Positions 8,947 through 18,339 of a DNA stretch of 64,000 bases are shown here, piece by piece. The notes under the pieces are model-generated. The model worked only from the letters and a program-made list of their open reading frames with translations. It had not been told where the DNA came from and searched no databases. Source of the DNA: Methanogenium organophilum (lineage in GTDB: Archaea; Halobacteriota; Methanomicrobia; Methanomicrobiales; Methanomicrobiaceae); contig NZ_CP113361.1 of NCBI RefSeq assembly GCF_026684035.1, forward strand, positions 558,001 through 622,000. The letters run 5' to 3'. The position numbers and the translations under genes were made by a program. Numbering within the stretch: the first letter of the stretch is position 1; each line of letters opens with the position of its first letter.

Positions 8947-10046
8947 GCAAAATTGAGTTCATGCAGGGAAACCGAGCCTGCTGTGAGGGTGCTCTTGCCG
9001 CAGGATGCAATTTCTTCGGGGGATACCCGATTACCCCATCAACCGAAGTTGCAGAGCTGATGGCACTGAAGCTCCCGAAGGCGGGAGGGACCTTCATCCA
9101 GATGGAAGACGAGATCGCAAGCATGGGGGCCATCATCGGCGCCTCGTGGACCGGTGCACGCTCCATGACCGCCACGTCCGGGCCGGGATTCTCCCTTATG
9201 ATGGAGAACATCGGCTATGCGGTGATGACGGAGACACCGTGTGTCATCGTCAACATCCAGCGGGGCGGCCCCTCCACCGGACAGCCGACGATGTCCGCAC
9301 AGGGAGACATGATGCAGTGCCGGTTCGGTTCACACGGTGATATGGCAACGATTGCCGTTGTCCCCTCGACGGTGCAGGAGATGTATGAACTGACAGCAAA
9401 GGCGTTCAATCTCGCCGACCGGTTCCGTGTCCCCACCTTTGTGATGTCGGATGAGACCATCGGCCACATGCGTGAGCGGATCATCATCCCCGACAAGGTC
9501 GACATCGTGCCCCGAAAACCGCTTCAGGAGGGGAAACTCCCCTTTGAAGCAGATGAGAACGGGGTCCCCGGATTTGCGAAGTTCGGCAGCGGCCACCGGG
9601 TGCATGTCACCGGCCTGACACACGATGAACGCGGGTACCCGGATACAACCGACCCCGACGTCCACGCGAAACTGGTGAAGCGCCTCTACAACAAGGTGGA
9701 GTCCAAACGCCACGAGATTGCCGACTATGACGCGGTCAACACCGATGCGGAGACCGTCTTTGTCACCTACGGACCCGGTGCCAGGACGGTCCGGCAGGTC
9801 CTGCACGACCACCCCAACGAGGAGATCGGCCATCTCAACCTGAGAATTGTCTGGCCGTTCCCCGAGGACACCCTGAAGCTCTTCCCCAATGCAAAGACCT
9901 TCATCGTGCCGGAACTGAACCTCGGCCAGATGGTACGCGAGGTCGCCCGCCACACAACGGGTGAAAAGGTCGTCTCCATGCCGAAGATCGGCGGCTACAT
10001 TCACACGCCGGATGAACTCTACGCAGCCGTGGAGGCAGAGAAATGA
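8943..10046 (+). CDS. korA: 2-oxoglutarate:ferredoxin oxidoreductase alpha subunit
   Basis: Alpha subunit of the enzyme that reductively carboxylates succinyl-CoA to 2-oxoglutarate (or the reverse). At 367 residues it shows the family motif GGYPITPSTE near residue 27, a pyrimidine-binding fold with GPGFSLMMENIGYA, and NIQRGGPSTGQPT. The start is a TTG within TTGA, overlapping the korD stop by four bases; the next ATG (8961) would remove conserved residues. 2-oxoglutarate rather than another 2-oxoacid is inferred from the adjoining sucCD and fumAB genes. Confidence 0.92.
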   Translation: MSKIEFMQGNRACCEGALAAGCNFFGGYPITPSTEVAELMALKLPKAGGTFIQMEDEIASMGAIIGASWTGARSMTATSGPGFSLMMENIGYAVMTETPCVIVNIQRGGPSTGQPTMSAQGDMMQCRFGSHGDMATIAVVPSTVQEMYELTAKAFNLADRFRVPTFVMSDETIGHMRERIIIPDKVDIVPRKPLQEGKLPFEADENGVPGFAKFGSGHRVHVTGLTHDERGYPDTTDPDVHAKLVKRLYNKVESKRHEIADYDAVNTDAETVFVTYGPGARTVRQVLHDHPNEEIGHLNLRIVWPFPEDTLKLFPNAKTFIVPELNLGQMVREVARHTTGEKVVSMPKIGGYIHTPDELYAAVEAEK

Positions 10047-10840
10047 CCACCAGAGTCTTTGAGAAGTGGTACCGCGAAGACCGCCTCCCCCATATCTTCT
10101 GCACCGGGTGCGGCAACGGCACCGTGATGAACTGTGCCATCAAGGCGGTGGACATGATGCAGTGGGAGATCGACGACACGGTATTTATCTCCGGTATCGG
10201 CTGTTCATCCCGTGCACCGGGATACATATCGACAGACTCCCTGCACACCACCCACGGGAGAGCACTTGCCTTTGCGACCGGTGTGAAGATGGCGAATCCC
10301 GATCTCAATGTCGTGGTCTTCACCGGAGACGGTGACCTCTCTGCAATCGGCGGCAATCACTTCATTCATGCATGCAGACGGAATATCGACATGACCGTCA
10401 TCTGCATGAACAATATGATCTACGGCATGACCGGCGGACAGGGAAGCCCCTGCACTCCCGTCGGGAAGATCTCCACGACCACCCCCTACGGAGCAACAGA
10501 ACCCGTCTTTGACCTCGCAGACCTTGCGGTTGCGGCCGGGGCAAGCCATGTGGCACGGTGGACGTCCTACCACACAAAGGAACTGACCAAAGCGATCGAG
10601 ACCGGCCTTGCGACCGAAGGACTCTCGTTTATCGAGGCAATGGTCCAGTGCCCGACGGCATACGGCAGGAGAAACAAACTCCGGCAGGTGACAGACCAGG
10701 TGGAGTGGATGCGTACGCATGCCATCCTCCTCCAGAAGGCACGCCGGATGGAGCAGGAAGGAAAACCAATCCCCGAGGAACACTTCACGGTCGGTGAATT
10801 TATCCACCGGCAGCGCCCGGCAATGGGGGTGCGCAGATGA
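10043..10840 (+). CDS. korB: 2-oxoglutarate:ferredoxin oxidoreductase beta subunit
   Basis: Thiamine-diphosphate-binding beta subunit, 265 residues. It has FCTGCGNG near the N-terminus and the metal/TPP-binding stretch VVFTGDGDLSAIGGNHFIHA followed by NNMIYGMTGGQ. The start forms an ATGA overlap with the korA stop and the end forms an ATGA overlap with korG, so the subunits are produced in step. Confidence 0.94.
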   Translation: MTTRVFEKWYREDRLPHIFCTGCGNGTVMNCAIKAVDMMQWEIDDTVFISGIGCSSRAPGYISTDSLHTTHGRALAFATGVKMANPDLNVVVFTGDGDLSAIGGNHFIHACRRNIDMTVICMNNMIYGMTGGQGSPCTPVGKISTTTPYGATEPVFDLADLAVAAGASHVARWTSYHTKELTKAIETGLATEGLSFIEAMVQCPTAYGRRNKLRQVTDQVEWMRTHAILLQKARRMEQEGKPIPEEHFTVGEFIHRQRPAMGVRR

Positions 10841-11364
10841 GGCACGAAGTCCTCTTCTCCGGATTCGGAGGGCAGGGAGTGATCCTCTCGGCGGTCATTC
10901 TCGGGCGGGCGGCGGCCCTCTACAGCAATAAATACGCGGTGCAGACTCAGGTCTACGGGCCGGAGGCACGGGGCGGTGCGTCGATGAGTGCAGACGTCAT
11001 TGACGACGAACCCATCCTCTACCCGAAGGTCACCACACCGGACATCTATGTGATCATGTCCCAGCAGGGCTTTGAGAAGTACGGGGCAACCGCCCCGGAG
11101 GACGCCCTCATGCTGGTGGACTCAGAACTGGTGCTCTCCCGCCCGGCGTGCACCTGTATCGAAATCCCCGCCACCACCGAGGCCAAAGAGAACCTGGGCC
11201 GGGTCATCGTCGCAAATATTGTAATGCTCGGCGCCCTCGTGACCGCCACCGGTGTGGTATCAGAGGACGCCATTGAACAGGCGGTCCTTGACAGTGTCCC
11301 GAAAGGAACCGAGGACCTGAACCTCGCAGCCCTTCACCGCGGATTTGAACTGGGAAGACAATAA
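10837..11364 (+). CDS. korG: 2-oxoglutarate:ferredoxin oxidoreductase gamma subunit
   Basis: Gamma subunit, 175 residues, with the family start FSGFGGQGVILSAVILGRAAA, the VYGPEARGGASMSADV motif and an IPATxxA-like region. It completes the korDABG order typical of four-subunit archaeal enzymes. Its stop is 16 bases before sucC. Confidence 0.93.
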   Translation: MRHEVLFSGFGGQGVILSAVILGRAAALYSNKYAVQTQVYGPEARGGASMSADVIDDEPILYPKVTTPDIYVIMSQQGFEKYGATAPEDALMLVDSELVLSRPACTCIEIPATTEAKENLGRVIVANIVMLGALVTATGVVSEDAIEQAVLDSVPKGTEDLNLAALHRGFELGRQ

Positions 11365-11380
11365 ACAGAGGAAATAACGG

Positions 11381-12469
11381 ATGAAACTCCTTGAATTTGA
11401 AGCAAAAGAGATATTCAGCAAGAACGGGATCCCGATCCCGGACGGTGTGGTAATCAGAAGCCCGGATGAACTCCGGCGTCTCCTGGACGGATTCACGGAC
11501 GAAGTCGTGGTCAAATCGCAGGTAGACGTCGGGGGACGGGGAAAAGCAGGCGGCATCATCATCACCCGGAAGGCAGATGCGGTCGAAGCGGCCACCCATC
11601 TCTTTTCCTTCCCGATCAAGGGCCTTATCCCGAAGGCCATCCTTGTGGAAGAGAAACTCCCGATTGAACACGAATACTATGTAAGCATCACGATTGACCG
11701 GACGACCCGCCAGCCCATGATTCTCTTTGCGGAGACCGGCGGCGTGGACATCGAAGAGACGGCACGGACCAGACCGGACGCTCTCCGGCGTGCCGGGTTC
11801 TCACCCCTGCTCTCTGACGTGCCGGGATTTCTGATGCGGCAGATACTGGGAGACGCCCCGAAAGAACTCGGGCCGGTCATCAACAATCTCTACAAGGCGT
11901 TCTGCGCCTCAGACGCGCTCCTCGCAGAGATCAACCCCCTCGTGACAACCTCACGGGGAGTCTTTGCCGCAGACGCAAAACTCATCGTCGACGACAATGC
12001 CCTCGCACGACAGGGTATCACTGCAAACCGCGACCTGACGCCACGGGAGCGGGAGGCCGAGGAGAACGGATTCTCCTACGTCGAGCTGGACGGCTCGATT
12101 GGCGTCATCGGAAACGGTGCGGGCCTCACGATGTCCACGCTTGACCTTATCGCACACTACAACGGCAAGGCGGCAAACTTCCTCGATGTCGGTGGCGGTG
12201 CCGGACGGGAGCGGGTCATGAAGGCCGTCCGTCTGGTGGCGGGCATGCCGGATGTGAAAGTCATCGTGGTCAACCTCCTCGGCGGCATCACCCGGTGCGA
12301 TGAAGTGGCACGCGGCATCATCGACGCAGGCATCGACCAGCTCGTCATCACCCGCCTTGCGGGAACGAACGAAGAGGAGGGACGCGCCCTCCTTGCGAAG
12401 AACGGATACCAGATGCTCGACACCATGGAAGATGTGGTCAAAGAGGCAGTAAAGGAGGCAGCAGCATGA
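11381..12469 (+). CDS. sucC: succinyl-CoA synthetase beta subunit (ADP-forming type)
   Basis: ATP-grasp beta subunit that, with SucD, activates succinate to succinyl-CoA. The 362-residue protein begins MKLLEFEAKEIFSKNGIPIP, has VVKSQVDVGGRGKAGG in the nucleotide-binding lobe, and ends with the C-terminal flavodoxin-like domain including FLDVGGGA and NLLGGITRCDEVA. GAGG lies before the ATG. ATGA overlap with sucD. Confidence 0.95.
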   Translation: MKLLEFEAKEIFSKNGIPIPDGVVIRSPDELRRLLDGFTDEVVVKSQVDVGGRGKAGGIIITRKADAVEAATHLFSFPIKGLIPKAILVEEKLPIEHEYYVSITIDRTTRQPMILFAETGGVDIEETARTRPDALRRAGFSPLLSDVPGFLMRQILGDAPKELGPVINNLYKAFCASDALLAEINPLVTTSRGVFAADAKLIVDDNALARQGITANRDLTPREREAEENGFSYVELDGSIGVIGNGAGLTMSTLDLIAHYNGKAANFLDVGGGAGRERVMKAVRLVAGMPDVKVIVVNLLGGITRCDEVARGIIDAGIDQLVITRLAGTNEEEGRALLAKNGYQMLDTMEDVVKEAVKEAAA

Positions 12470-13332
12470 TATACGGAGACCATACGACCGGCGTCATCGT
12501 CCAGGGTGCCACCGGCAACCAGGGTGCATTCCACATCAATCTGATGAACCAGTACGCACGGGAGACCGGCGGACGCGGGGTAGTCGCAGGCGTCACCCCC
12601 GGAAAGGGCGGCCAGACGGTTCACGGTGTCCCGGTGTATAACAGCGTGCGCGAGGCAATGGCAGAGCACGATGCGACCACCTCGGTTCTCTTTGTGCCCG
12701 GTTTTGCGGCAGGCGACTCCATCATGGAGGGAGCCAGCGCCGGTCTTGAACTCGTGGTCGCCATCACCGAGGGTATCCCGGTGCATGACACCATGCGGTC
12801 CCTTGCGTTTGCCCGGATGGAGGGGTGCACGGTCATCGGGCCCAACTGCCCCGGCACGCTCTCCCCGGGTGAGCTGAAACTCGGCATCATGCCACCCCAC
12901 CTTGCCATGCCCGGCAACGTGGGTATCATCTCCCGGAGCGGAACACTCACCTACGAGGTCATCAACGAACTGACACGGGCAGGCATCGGCCAGTCCACTG
13001 TCGTCGGTATCGGCGGCGACCCGGTCATCGGCCAGACCTTCACCGAGGTTTTGGAACGGTTTGAATCCGATCCGCAGACAAAGGCCGTTGTGCTGATCGG
13101 TGAAGTCGGCGGAAACCTCGAAGAGGAGGGAGCGAGATCAACGAACCTCCCGCTGGTATCCTATATCGCAGGCATATCCGCCCCGCCGGAGAAACGGATG
13201 GGCCACGCAGGCGCCATCATCGAAGGCGGCGAAGGCGATGCCGTCTCAAAGATTGCACGGCTCAGTCGGTTGGGCATCCCGGTCGCGGGAAAACCCTCTG
13301 ATATTCCGGAGCTGGTGCGGGAGCTGTTATGA
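12466..13332 (+). CDS. sucD: succinyl-CoA synthetase alpha subunit
   Basis: CoA-binding alpha subunit, 288 residues. The N-terminal nucleotide fold has [12 protein letters not shown], the middle has [12 protein letters not shown] and SRSGTLTYE, and the phosphohistidine loop is [15 protein letters not shown] near residue 245. It overlaps sucC upstream and dacZ downstream, each by ATGA. In this operon the pair would provide succinyl-CoA for KorDABG. Confidence 0.95.
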   Translation: MIYGDHTTGVIVQGATGNQGAFHINLMNQYARETGGRGVVAGVTPGKGGQTVHGVPVYNSVREAMAEHDATTSVLFVPGFAAGDSIMEGASAGLELVVAITEGIPVHDTMRSLAFARMEGCTVIGPNCPGTLSPGELKLGIMPPHLAMPGNVGIISRSGTLTYEVINELTRAGIGQSTVVGIGGDPVIGQTFTEVLERFESDPQTKAVVLIGEVGGNLEEEGARSTNLPLVSYIAGISAPPEKRMGHAGAIIEGGEGDAVSKIARLSRLGIPVAGKPSDIPELVRELL

Positions 13333-14123
13333 CCACGACGATGCTGAACGCAGCGGCGGCACTTGCAGAAGAGGTCGGCGCAAAGGCAATTGTCTCCTTT
13401 ATCGAACCGGTGGAGTTCACCTGTGACATCCCCGTCATATGGGTGCAGGATATGCAGCTTGATGTCCTGCGTGACCTCACGATGCACGACATCCTTGAGA
13501 TCTCCGAGCGGCACCTGCATGATGCCGCCGTCCAGATCTATATCACCCAGAAGTATGAATCGGGCAAAGTGGTCGGCGTCTTCCCGTATGCGATCCTTGT
13601 CTATGACATCAACCAGGAGAAGGAGTTCATCAGCGTCAAGGAGTTCGATGATATTGTCCCGCGGGACGTGATGACCGCGGTCCTGCAGCTGGCCCTTGAG
13701 ATAGCGGTCGAAGGCCGGGAAGGCAGATCAATTGGTACCGCGTTTATCATCGGCAACACGGAGGAGATCTACACTCACTCCCACTCCGCCATCATCAACC
13801 CCTACCAGGGACACCGGAAGGAAGTCCGGGATATCACCAACCGCAACAACTGGGAAAGCGTCAAGGAGTTCGCCCAGTTGGACGGGGTCTTTGTCGTGGA
13901 CACGACAGGCTCCATCCAGTCCGCCGGCCGGTATATCGATGTCAAAGGAGACGACCTGAGCCTCCCCCCTGGCATGGGCGGGAGGCACCGGGCAACCGCA
14001 TCCCTCACCCGCATCATCCCCGCCGTGGGAGTCACCATATCAGAGAGCGGCGGCATGGTCCGGGTATTCCGGAACGGCGAATGCTGGCTGACCGTCCGCT
14101 CAGACGTCAGAATTAAAAACTAA
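13329..14123 (+). CDS. dacZ: diadenylate cyclase (DacZ-type DAC domain protein)
   Basis: Predicted to make cyclic di-AMP from two ATP. The C-terminal half (about 125-250) is a DisA_N/DAC domain: GRSIGTAFIIGN, the DGA-type motif LDGVFVVDTTG, and the RHR motif GMGGRHRATASLTR. At 264 residues and with an N-terminal extra domain it matches the archaeal DacZ group characterised in haloarchaea and Methanocaldococcus. Its ATG overlaps the sucD stop (ATGA), so it is the ninth and last gene of the fumAB-korDABG-sucCD run. No c-di-AMP receptor or phosphodiesterase was recognised nearby. Confidence 0.88.
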   Translation: MTTTMLNAAAALAEEVGAKAIVSFIEPVEFTCDIPVIWVQDMQLDVLRDLTMHDILEISERHLHDAAVQIYITQKYESGKVVGVFPYAILVYDINQEKEFISVKEFDDIVPRDVMTAVLQLALEIAVEGREGRSIGTAFIIGNTEEIYTHSHSAIINPYQGHRKEVRDITNRNNWESVKEFAQLDGVFVVDTTGSIQSAGRYIDVKGDDLSLPPGMGGRHRATASLTRIIPAVGVTISESGGMVRVFRNGECWLTVRSDVRIKN

Positions 14124-14188
14124 GGTTCTTATCCATATTATTGAACCCACGTGATCATCATATTTCATAGCGTTCAATACTGCAACCG

Positions 14189-14280
14189 GGCAATGGAGGA
14201 CCAGTCCACCCCCTATTGCAACCGGTCACCTGAGGGGGAGAGGCAGGGAGGCGGGCACCCCCTCCCCTGCATGTTGATTT
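14189..14280. repeat. dispersed GC-rich multi-hairpin intergenic element, copy A
   Basis: Contains, in order, GGGCAATGG...CCCCCTATTGC, GGTCACCTGAGGGGGAG and GGCAGGGAGG...CACCCCCTCCCCTGC. The order and strings match copies B (21886-21970) and C (53306-53390). Stem 1 is less perfect here. It lies between dacZ and the methionine adenosyltransferase gene. The rest of this 311-base gap holds an AT-rich promoter-like stretch before 14435. Confidence 0.65.
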
Positions 14281-14434
14281 CGTATGATTCGTTACCCGGA
14301 CAAAACTGCGAAGGAGACCATAATTTTCCTGGTATTCCCAAAGTATTCTCCAGAGTAATATTTTACCATAATGGAAATTCTTATGTTACACTGAACCCAC
14401 TTTTTAATTATCTATTAGGAGTTCGTGAAGATCA

Positions 14435-15643
14435 ATGGTACGTAATATTGCAGTTGAGACACTCAGCGAAACACCGCTTAACAGACAGAAGCTGGAACTT
14501 GCAGAACGCAAATGTATCGGCCACCCGGACAGCCTTGCAGACGGGATCGCAGAAGCGGTCTCACAGGCACTCTCACGGGCATATCTGGATGAATGCGGTG
14601 CTGTCCTCCACCACAACACCGACCAGGGCGAGATTGTGGCAGGGGAGTCGCTCCCACGGTTCGGTGGCGGTGTTGTCACCCGACCGATGTATGTACTGCT
14701 CACCGGGCGTGCCACAAAGACCTTTGACGGCGTGACCGTACCCACCGACGCCATTGCACTTGAGGCCGCACGAAATTACCTCTCAGAAACTTTGGAATAC
14801 CTCAACATGAACAAGGATGTCATCGTTGACTGCCGTATGGGAGCAGGATCCTCTGATCTCCGGGATGTATTCCGTGCCTGCGAGGAGAAACATCTCCCGC
14901 ACGCAAACGACACCTCCTTTGGTGTGGGACATGCACCGTTCTCCGATCTGGAAACGGTCATTCTTGCCGTGAGCGAACACCTCGACGGCGTATACCGCCC
15001 CAAAAACCCGATCATCGGAACCGACATCAAGATCATGGGCCTGCGGCAGGAAGAGGAGATGAACCTCACCCTCTGTGTACCCATGATCGACCGGTTCTGT
15101 GCCGACATGAACGACTACATTGAGGCAGTCACCAAAGTCGGTGAAGAAGTGCATCGTGTCGCATCCGGTATTACCGACCGAAAGGTCACCGTGGACATCA
15201 ACACCGGCGACAACTACGAAAAGGAGGATGCCATCTTCCTGACCGTGACCGGCACCTCTGCTGAAATGGGTGACGACGGATCGGTGGGCCGTGGCAACCG
15301 TGCAAACGGTCTTATCACCCCGCACCGCCCCATGAGCATGGAAGCGACCAGCGGAAAGAACCCGATAAACCATATCGGAAAGATCTACAACCTCCTTTCG
15401 ACCGAAATGGCACAGCAGTGTGCGCAGGAGATTGACGGCATCGAGGACCTCTACATCAGACTCCTCTCCCAGATCGGCCGGCCGATTGACCAGCCGCTCA
15501 TCGCAGGCGCACAGTTTGTGGCGGCAAAGGGGGCCGACGAGGCAGCCATCAGCCGCGGTATCGAAGAGATCATCGATGCAGGTCTTGAGAATATCACTTC
15601 AATCACCGAACGTGTCATCCGCGGTGAGATGAAGACCTTCTAA
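14435..15643 (+). CDS. mat: archaeal S-adenosylmethionine synthetase
   Basis: Archaeal-type methionine adenosyltransferase (COG1812), making SAM from methionine and ATP. The 402-residue protein begins [19 protein letters not shown] and contains [40 protein letters not shown], the [15 protein letters not shown] stretch and [19 protein letters not shown] lies about 15 bases before the ATG. hisG starts 25 bases after its stop, so they may be cotranscribed. Confidence 0.96.
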   Translation: MVRNIAVETLSETPLNRQKLELAERKCIGHPDSLADGIAEAVSQALSRAYLDECGAVLHHNTDQGEIVAGESLPRFGGGVVTRPMYVLLTGRATKTFDGVTVPTDAIALEAARNYLSETLEYLNMNKDVIVDCRMGAGSSDLRDVFRACEEKHLPHANDTSFGVGHAPFSDLETVILAVSEHLDGVYRPKNPIIGTDIKIMGLRQEEEMNLTLCVPMIDRFCADMNDYIEAVTKVGEEVHRVASGITDRKVTVDINTGDNYEKEDAIFLTVTGTSAEMGDDGSVGRGNRANGLITPHRPMSMEATSGKNPINHIGKIYNLLSTEMAQQCAQEIDGIEDLYIRLLSQIGRPIDQPLIAGAQFVAAKGADEAAISRGIEEIIDAGLENITSITERVIRGEMKTF

Positions 15644-15668
15644 TCCCAACACAGACGGAATTACCCAT

Positions 15669-16547
15669 ATGACAGACGAGACACGAGAGCACCTACGGCT
15701 GGCCATCCCGAACAAAGGACGCATATCTGACCCCATTATCGAACTCCTGGAAAAGGGCGGACTCCATCTCCATAGTTCATCCAGCCGCAAGCTCATCGCA
15801 CCGACATGTGACCCGGCTGTCGAAGTGCTCTTTGCCCGGCCGATAGACATTCCCGAATACGTGGCGAATGGTGCGGCAGATCTGGGGATCACCGGGCGTG
15901 ACATGGTCGGGGAACGCGGATCACCGGTGACAGAGATTCTGGACCTGAAGATGGGCGGTGCAACCCTTGTTCTCGCGGTCCCGGAGGAGTCCGGTATCCG
16001 GACAGCTGCTGACCTTGAAGGCAAGCGGATTGCAACGGAGTTCCCCCACATCACAGAGGGATTCTTCCGGGAACGGGGAGTAAATGTGGATTTCTTCCCG
16101 GTCGGCGGTGCCTGTGAGGCAACACCCTATCTCGGGGTGGCGGACGCCATTGTCGATCTGACGAGTTCCGGGACGACCCTGAAGACCAACCACCTGATCA
16201 TCATTGAAGAGATCCTCCGGTCAACGACCATTCTCATCGGGAACAATACCGCCATGGAACAACGGCGGGACAAGATTGATGAGATCACCCTTGCCCTCGA
16301 CAGTGTCATCTCCGCCCGCGGCAAGTGTTACCTGATGATGAACGTACACCGCGACTCCCTGGATGAAGTGAGTGAAGTGCTGCCGGGTCTCGGCGGACCG
16401 ACGGTCATGGACGTCGCATCAGACGGCAGTCTCGTTGCGGTTCATGCCGTGGTGGATGAGGAACGGGTATACCAGCTCATCACCCGTCTCAGGAACGCCG
16501 GTGCAAAAGATATCCTTGTCATGCCGATCGACCGGCTGATCCGGTGA
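15669..16547 (+). CDS. hisG: ATP phosphoribosyltransferase (long form)
   Basis: First committed step of histidine synthesis, condensing ATP and PRPP. The 292-residue product has LRLAIPNKGRISDP near the start, the DLGITGRDMV motif, the PRPP loop DLTSSGTTLKTN (about residue 165), and a C-terminal regulatory ACT-like domain (about 210-292), which makes it the histidine-inhibited long form. ATG follows GGAATTACCCAT; hisA follows immediately. Confidence 0.95.
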   Translation: MTDETREHLRLAIPNKGRISDPIIELLEKGGLHLHSSSSRKLIAPTCDPAVEVLFARPIDIPEYVANGAADLGITGRDMVGERGSPVTEILDLKMGGATLVLAVPEESGIRTAADLEGKRIATEFPHITEGFFRERGVNVDFFPVGGACEATPYLGVADAIVDLTSSGTTLKTNHLIIIEEILRSTTILIGNNTAMEQRRDKIDEITLALDSVISARGKCYLMMNVHRDSLDEVSEVLPGLGGPTVMDVASDGSLVAVHAVVDEERVYQLITRLRNAGAKDILVMPIDRLIR

Positions 16548-16552
16548 GAGCC

Positions 16553-17266
16553 ATGAAGGTATTTCCCGCTGTGGACATCCTGAACGGCACCTGTGTCCAG
16601 CTGGTGCAGGGCAACCGGGAAAACGCCGTCACATATGGCGACCCGGTTTCCCGTGCAAAGGACTGGCTGCAGGAAGGAGCAGACGCCCTCCATGTCATCA
16701 ACCTGGACGGCGCATTCGGGGCGGCGGAGAAGAATGTCGGTCTGATCAAAGAGATCATCCGCTCCACCGGTGCCGAGATCCAGCTGGGCGGTGGCATCCG
16801 GAGCACCCGCGATGCAGCAGGCTGGCTGGATGCCGGTGTGACCCGCGTCATCATCGGCACGCTTGCGGCAGACAATCCGGACGCGATCACGGAGATTGCA
16901 GACATTTACGGCAAAGAAGCGGTGATGGCCGGTGTCGATGCACGGGGCGGCAACGTGGTCGTACATGGCTGGGAGAAGACAGCAGGTGACCTCATCACGA
17001 TGGCCCGGCTCTTTGAAGAGAAGGGGGCAGGCTCTCTCCTCTTCACCAACGTGGATGTGGAAGGACTCTGTAACGGTATCGCAGAAGAACCGGTCAGGCG
17101 TCTGAGAGAGGCCGTGCGTATCCCGGTAATCGCGTCAGGAGGCATCACAACGCCGCAGGACGTCCGGATCATGCGTGAGATAGGTGTGGAGGGCATTGTA
17201 CTCGGTTCAGCCCTGTACAGGGGCACTATCACCCTGAAAGAAGCAATAGAAGAGGCAGAGAGATGA
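16553..17266 (+). CDS. hisA: ProFAR isomerase
   Basis: Phosphoribosylformimino-5-aminoimidazole carboxamide ribotide isomerase, a TIM barrel of 237 residues. It starts MKVFPAVDILNGTCVQL with the first catalytic Asp at residue 8, and has QLGGGIRS and the second Asp in VMAGVDARGG. A GTG at 16544 overlaps the hisG stop and is in frame, but GGTGAG at 16543-16548 is well placed for the ATG at 16553 and the family begins there. Confidence 0.94.
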   Translation: MKVFPAVDILNGTCVQLVQGNRENAVTYGDPVSRAKDWLQEGADALHVINLDGAFGAAEKNVGLIKEIIRSTGAEIQLGGGIRSTRDAAGWLDAGVTRVIIGTLAADNPDAITEIADIYGKEAVMAGVDARGGNVVVHGWEKTAGDLITMARLFEEKGAGSLLFTNVDVEGLCNGIAEEPVRRLREAVRIPVIASGGITTPQDVRIMREIGVEGIVLGSALYRGTITLKEAIEEAER

Positions 17267-17844
17267 GACAGGCGGAAATAACACGAAAAACGAATGAGAC
17301 GGATATCACCATCACCGTGGACCTGGATACCGAAGGTACGATAGCAATCGATACCGGGATCCCGTTCTTCGACCACATGCTGGAATCCTGTGCACGCCAC
17401 GGGAGGTTTGGCCTGACGGTGAAAGCGATGGGGGACCTTGAAATCGACTGCCACCACACCATCGAGGACACGGCAATTGTCCTTGGCGAGGCGCTCCGTG
17501 AGGCACTGGGGGAGAAACGGGGCATTCAGCGGTTCGCACACATGGCAGTGCCCATGGACGAAGCAATCGCGGTGGTCACGCTGGACCTTGGGGGACGGGG
17601 ATATCTCGTGTATGACGCGGCGTTCTCACCGAACGGGTTCGGAAAAATCCCTGCGGACATCTTTGAACATTTCTTCTACTCACTCTGTATCAAAGCAGGT
17701 ATCACCGCCCATATGAAGGCCACCGGCAGAAACGATCACCATATCTGTGAGGCACTCTTCAAAACCTTCGGTGTCGCTTTCAGAATGGCATCAGAGGAAC
17801 TGCCCGGACGGACTGATATCCCGAGCACAAAAGGAATAATCTGA
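17263..17844 (+). CDS. hisB: imidazoleglycerol-phosphate dehydratase
   Basis: Sixth step of histidine synthesis. The 193-residue protein has the two duplicated metal-binding histidine motifs: FFDHMLE...DCHHTIEDTAI (about 30-70) and FEHFFYSL...GRNDHHICEALFK (about 125-165). It is the stand-alone dehydratase, without the phosphatase domain. ATGA overlap with hisA. Confidence 0.96.
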   Translation: MRQAEITRKTNETDITITVDLDTEGTIAIDTGIPFFDHMLESCARHGRFGLTVKAMGDLEIDCHHTIEDTAIVLGEALREALGEKRGIQRFAHMAVPMDEAIAVVTLDLGGRGYLVYDAAFSPNGFGKIPADIFEHFFYSLCIKAGITAHMKATGRNDHHICEALFKTFGVAFRMASEELPGRTDIPSTKGII

Positions 17845-17846
17845 AC

Positions 17847-17854
17847 TTTTTTTT
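17847..17854 (+). terminator. T8 run ending the his operon
   Basis: Eight consecutive T begin two bases after the hisB stop, in a convergent gap of 84 bases with the histone gene. T-runs are the usual archaeal termination signal. Confidence 0.6.
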
Positions 17855-17928
17855 ATTCTCCAAAAACGTGCATGAAACAGATGTTTCAGGCCCCGTTTTT
17901 ATGAGACATAATTTTTGAAAAAAGATGT

Positions 17929-18144
17929 TTAAAGGTTCAGTTCATTGACTGCAAGGTCAACATCTTCTTTCTTGATCGTCTTTCGGCCAGCGTGCTTTGC
18001 GTACTTGCTTGCTTCTTTGGTCAGCTCTGCAATGTACTCCTGAGCAGCATCTGCGATTGCCTGTGCGGCATCGCTGCCAACTCTCTCAGCACCGTTGTTT
18101 TTTGCAATCCTCACGACTGCAGCGATAGGTAGATCATTCGCCAT
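17929..18144 (-). CDS. archaeal histone (HMf/HMt family)
   Basis: DNA-wrapping histone-fold protein, 71 residues with no tails. The fold shows PIAAVVRIAKNNGAERVG (helix 1 and loop 1), a central helix rich in Ala and Glu (DAAQAIADAAQEYIAELTKE), and the loop 2 RKTIKKEDVDLAV. GAGGTGG at 18152-18158 (minus sense) is the ribosome site. It has its own promoter and is probably monocistronic. Confidence 0.97.
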   Translation of the reverse strand: MANDLPIAAVVRIAKNNGAERVGSDAAQAIADAAQEYIAELTKEASKYAKHAGRKTIKKEDVDLAVNELNL

Positions 18145-18176
18145 TTCAATTCCACCTCAAGAAGAAAATTGGCAAG

Positions 18177-18188
18177 TTAATATAAAAA
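18177..18188 (-). promoter_or_regulatory. TATA box for the histone gene
   Basis: On the minus strand this reads TTTTTATATTAA, about 33 bases before the ATG at 18144, predicting a start near 18155-18160 and a short leader just containing the GAGGTGG site. Confidence 0.55.
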
Positions 18189-18339
18189 CTTTCTGGAAAT
18201 CCGGGATAAAATACCCTGTAAAATCAACAATAGAGAGAATATGAACAGTATTTCAATCACCCTTTGCAAATCGGACATGTATTAAATAAAACGATTTTAA
18301 ACGGATTATTCGTAGATTTGATTGTGTAAAAATCCGTAT

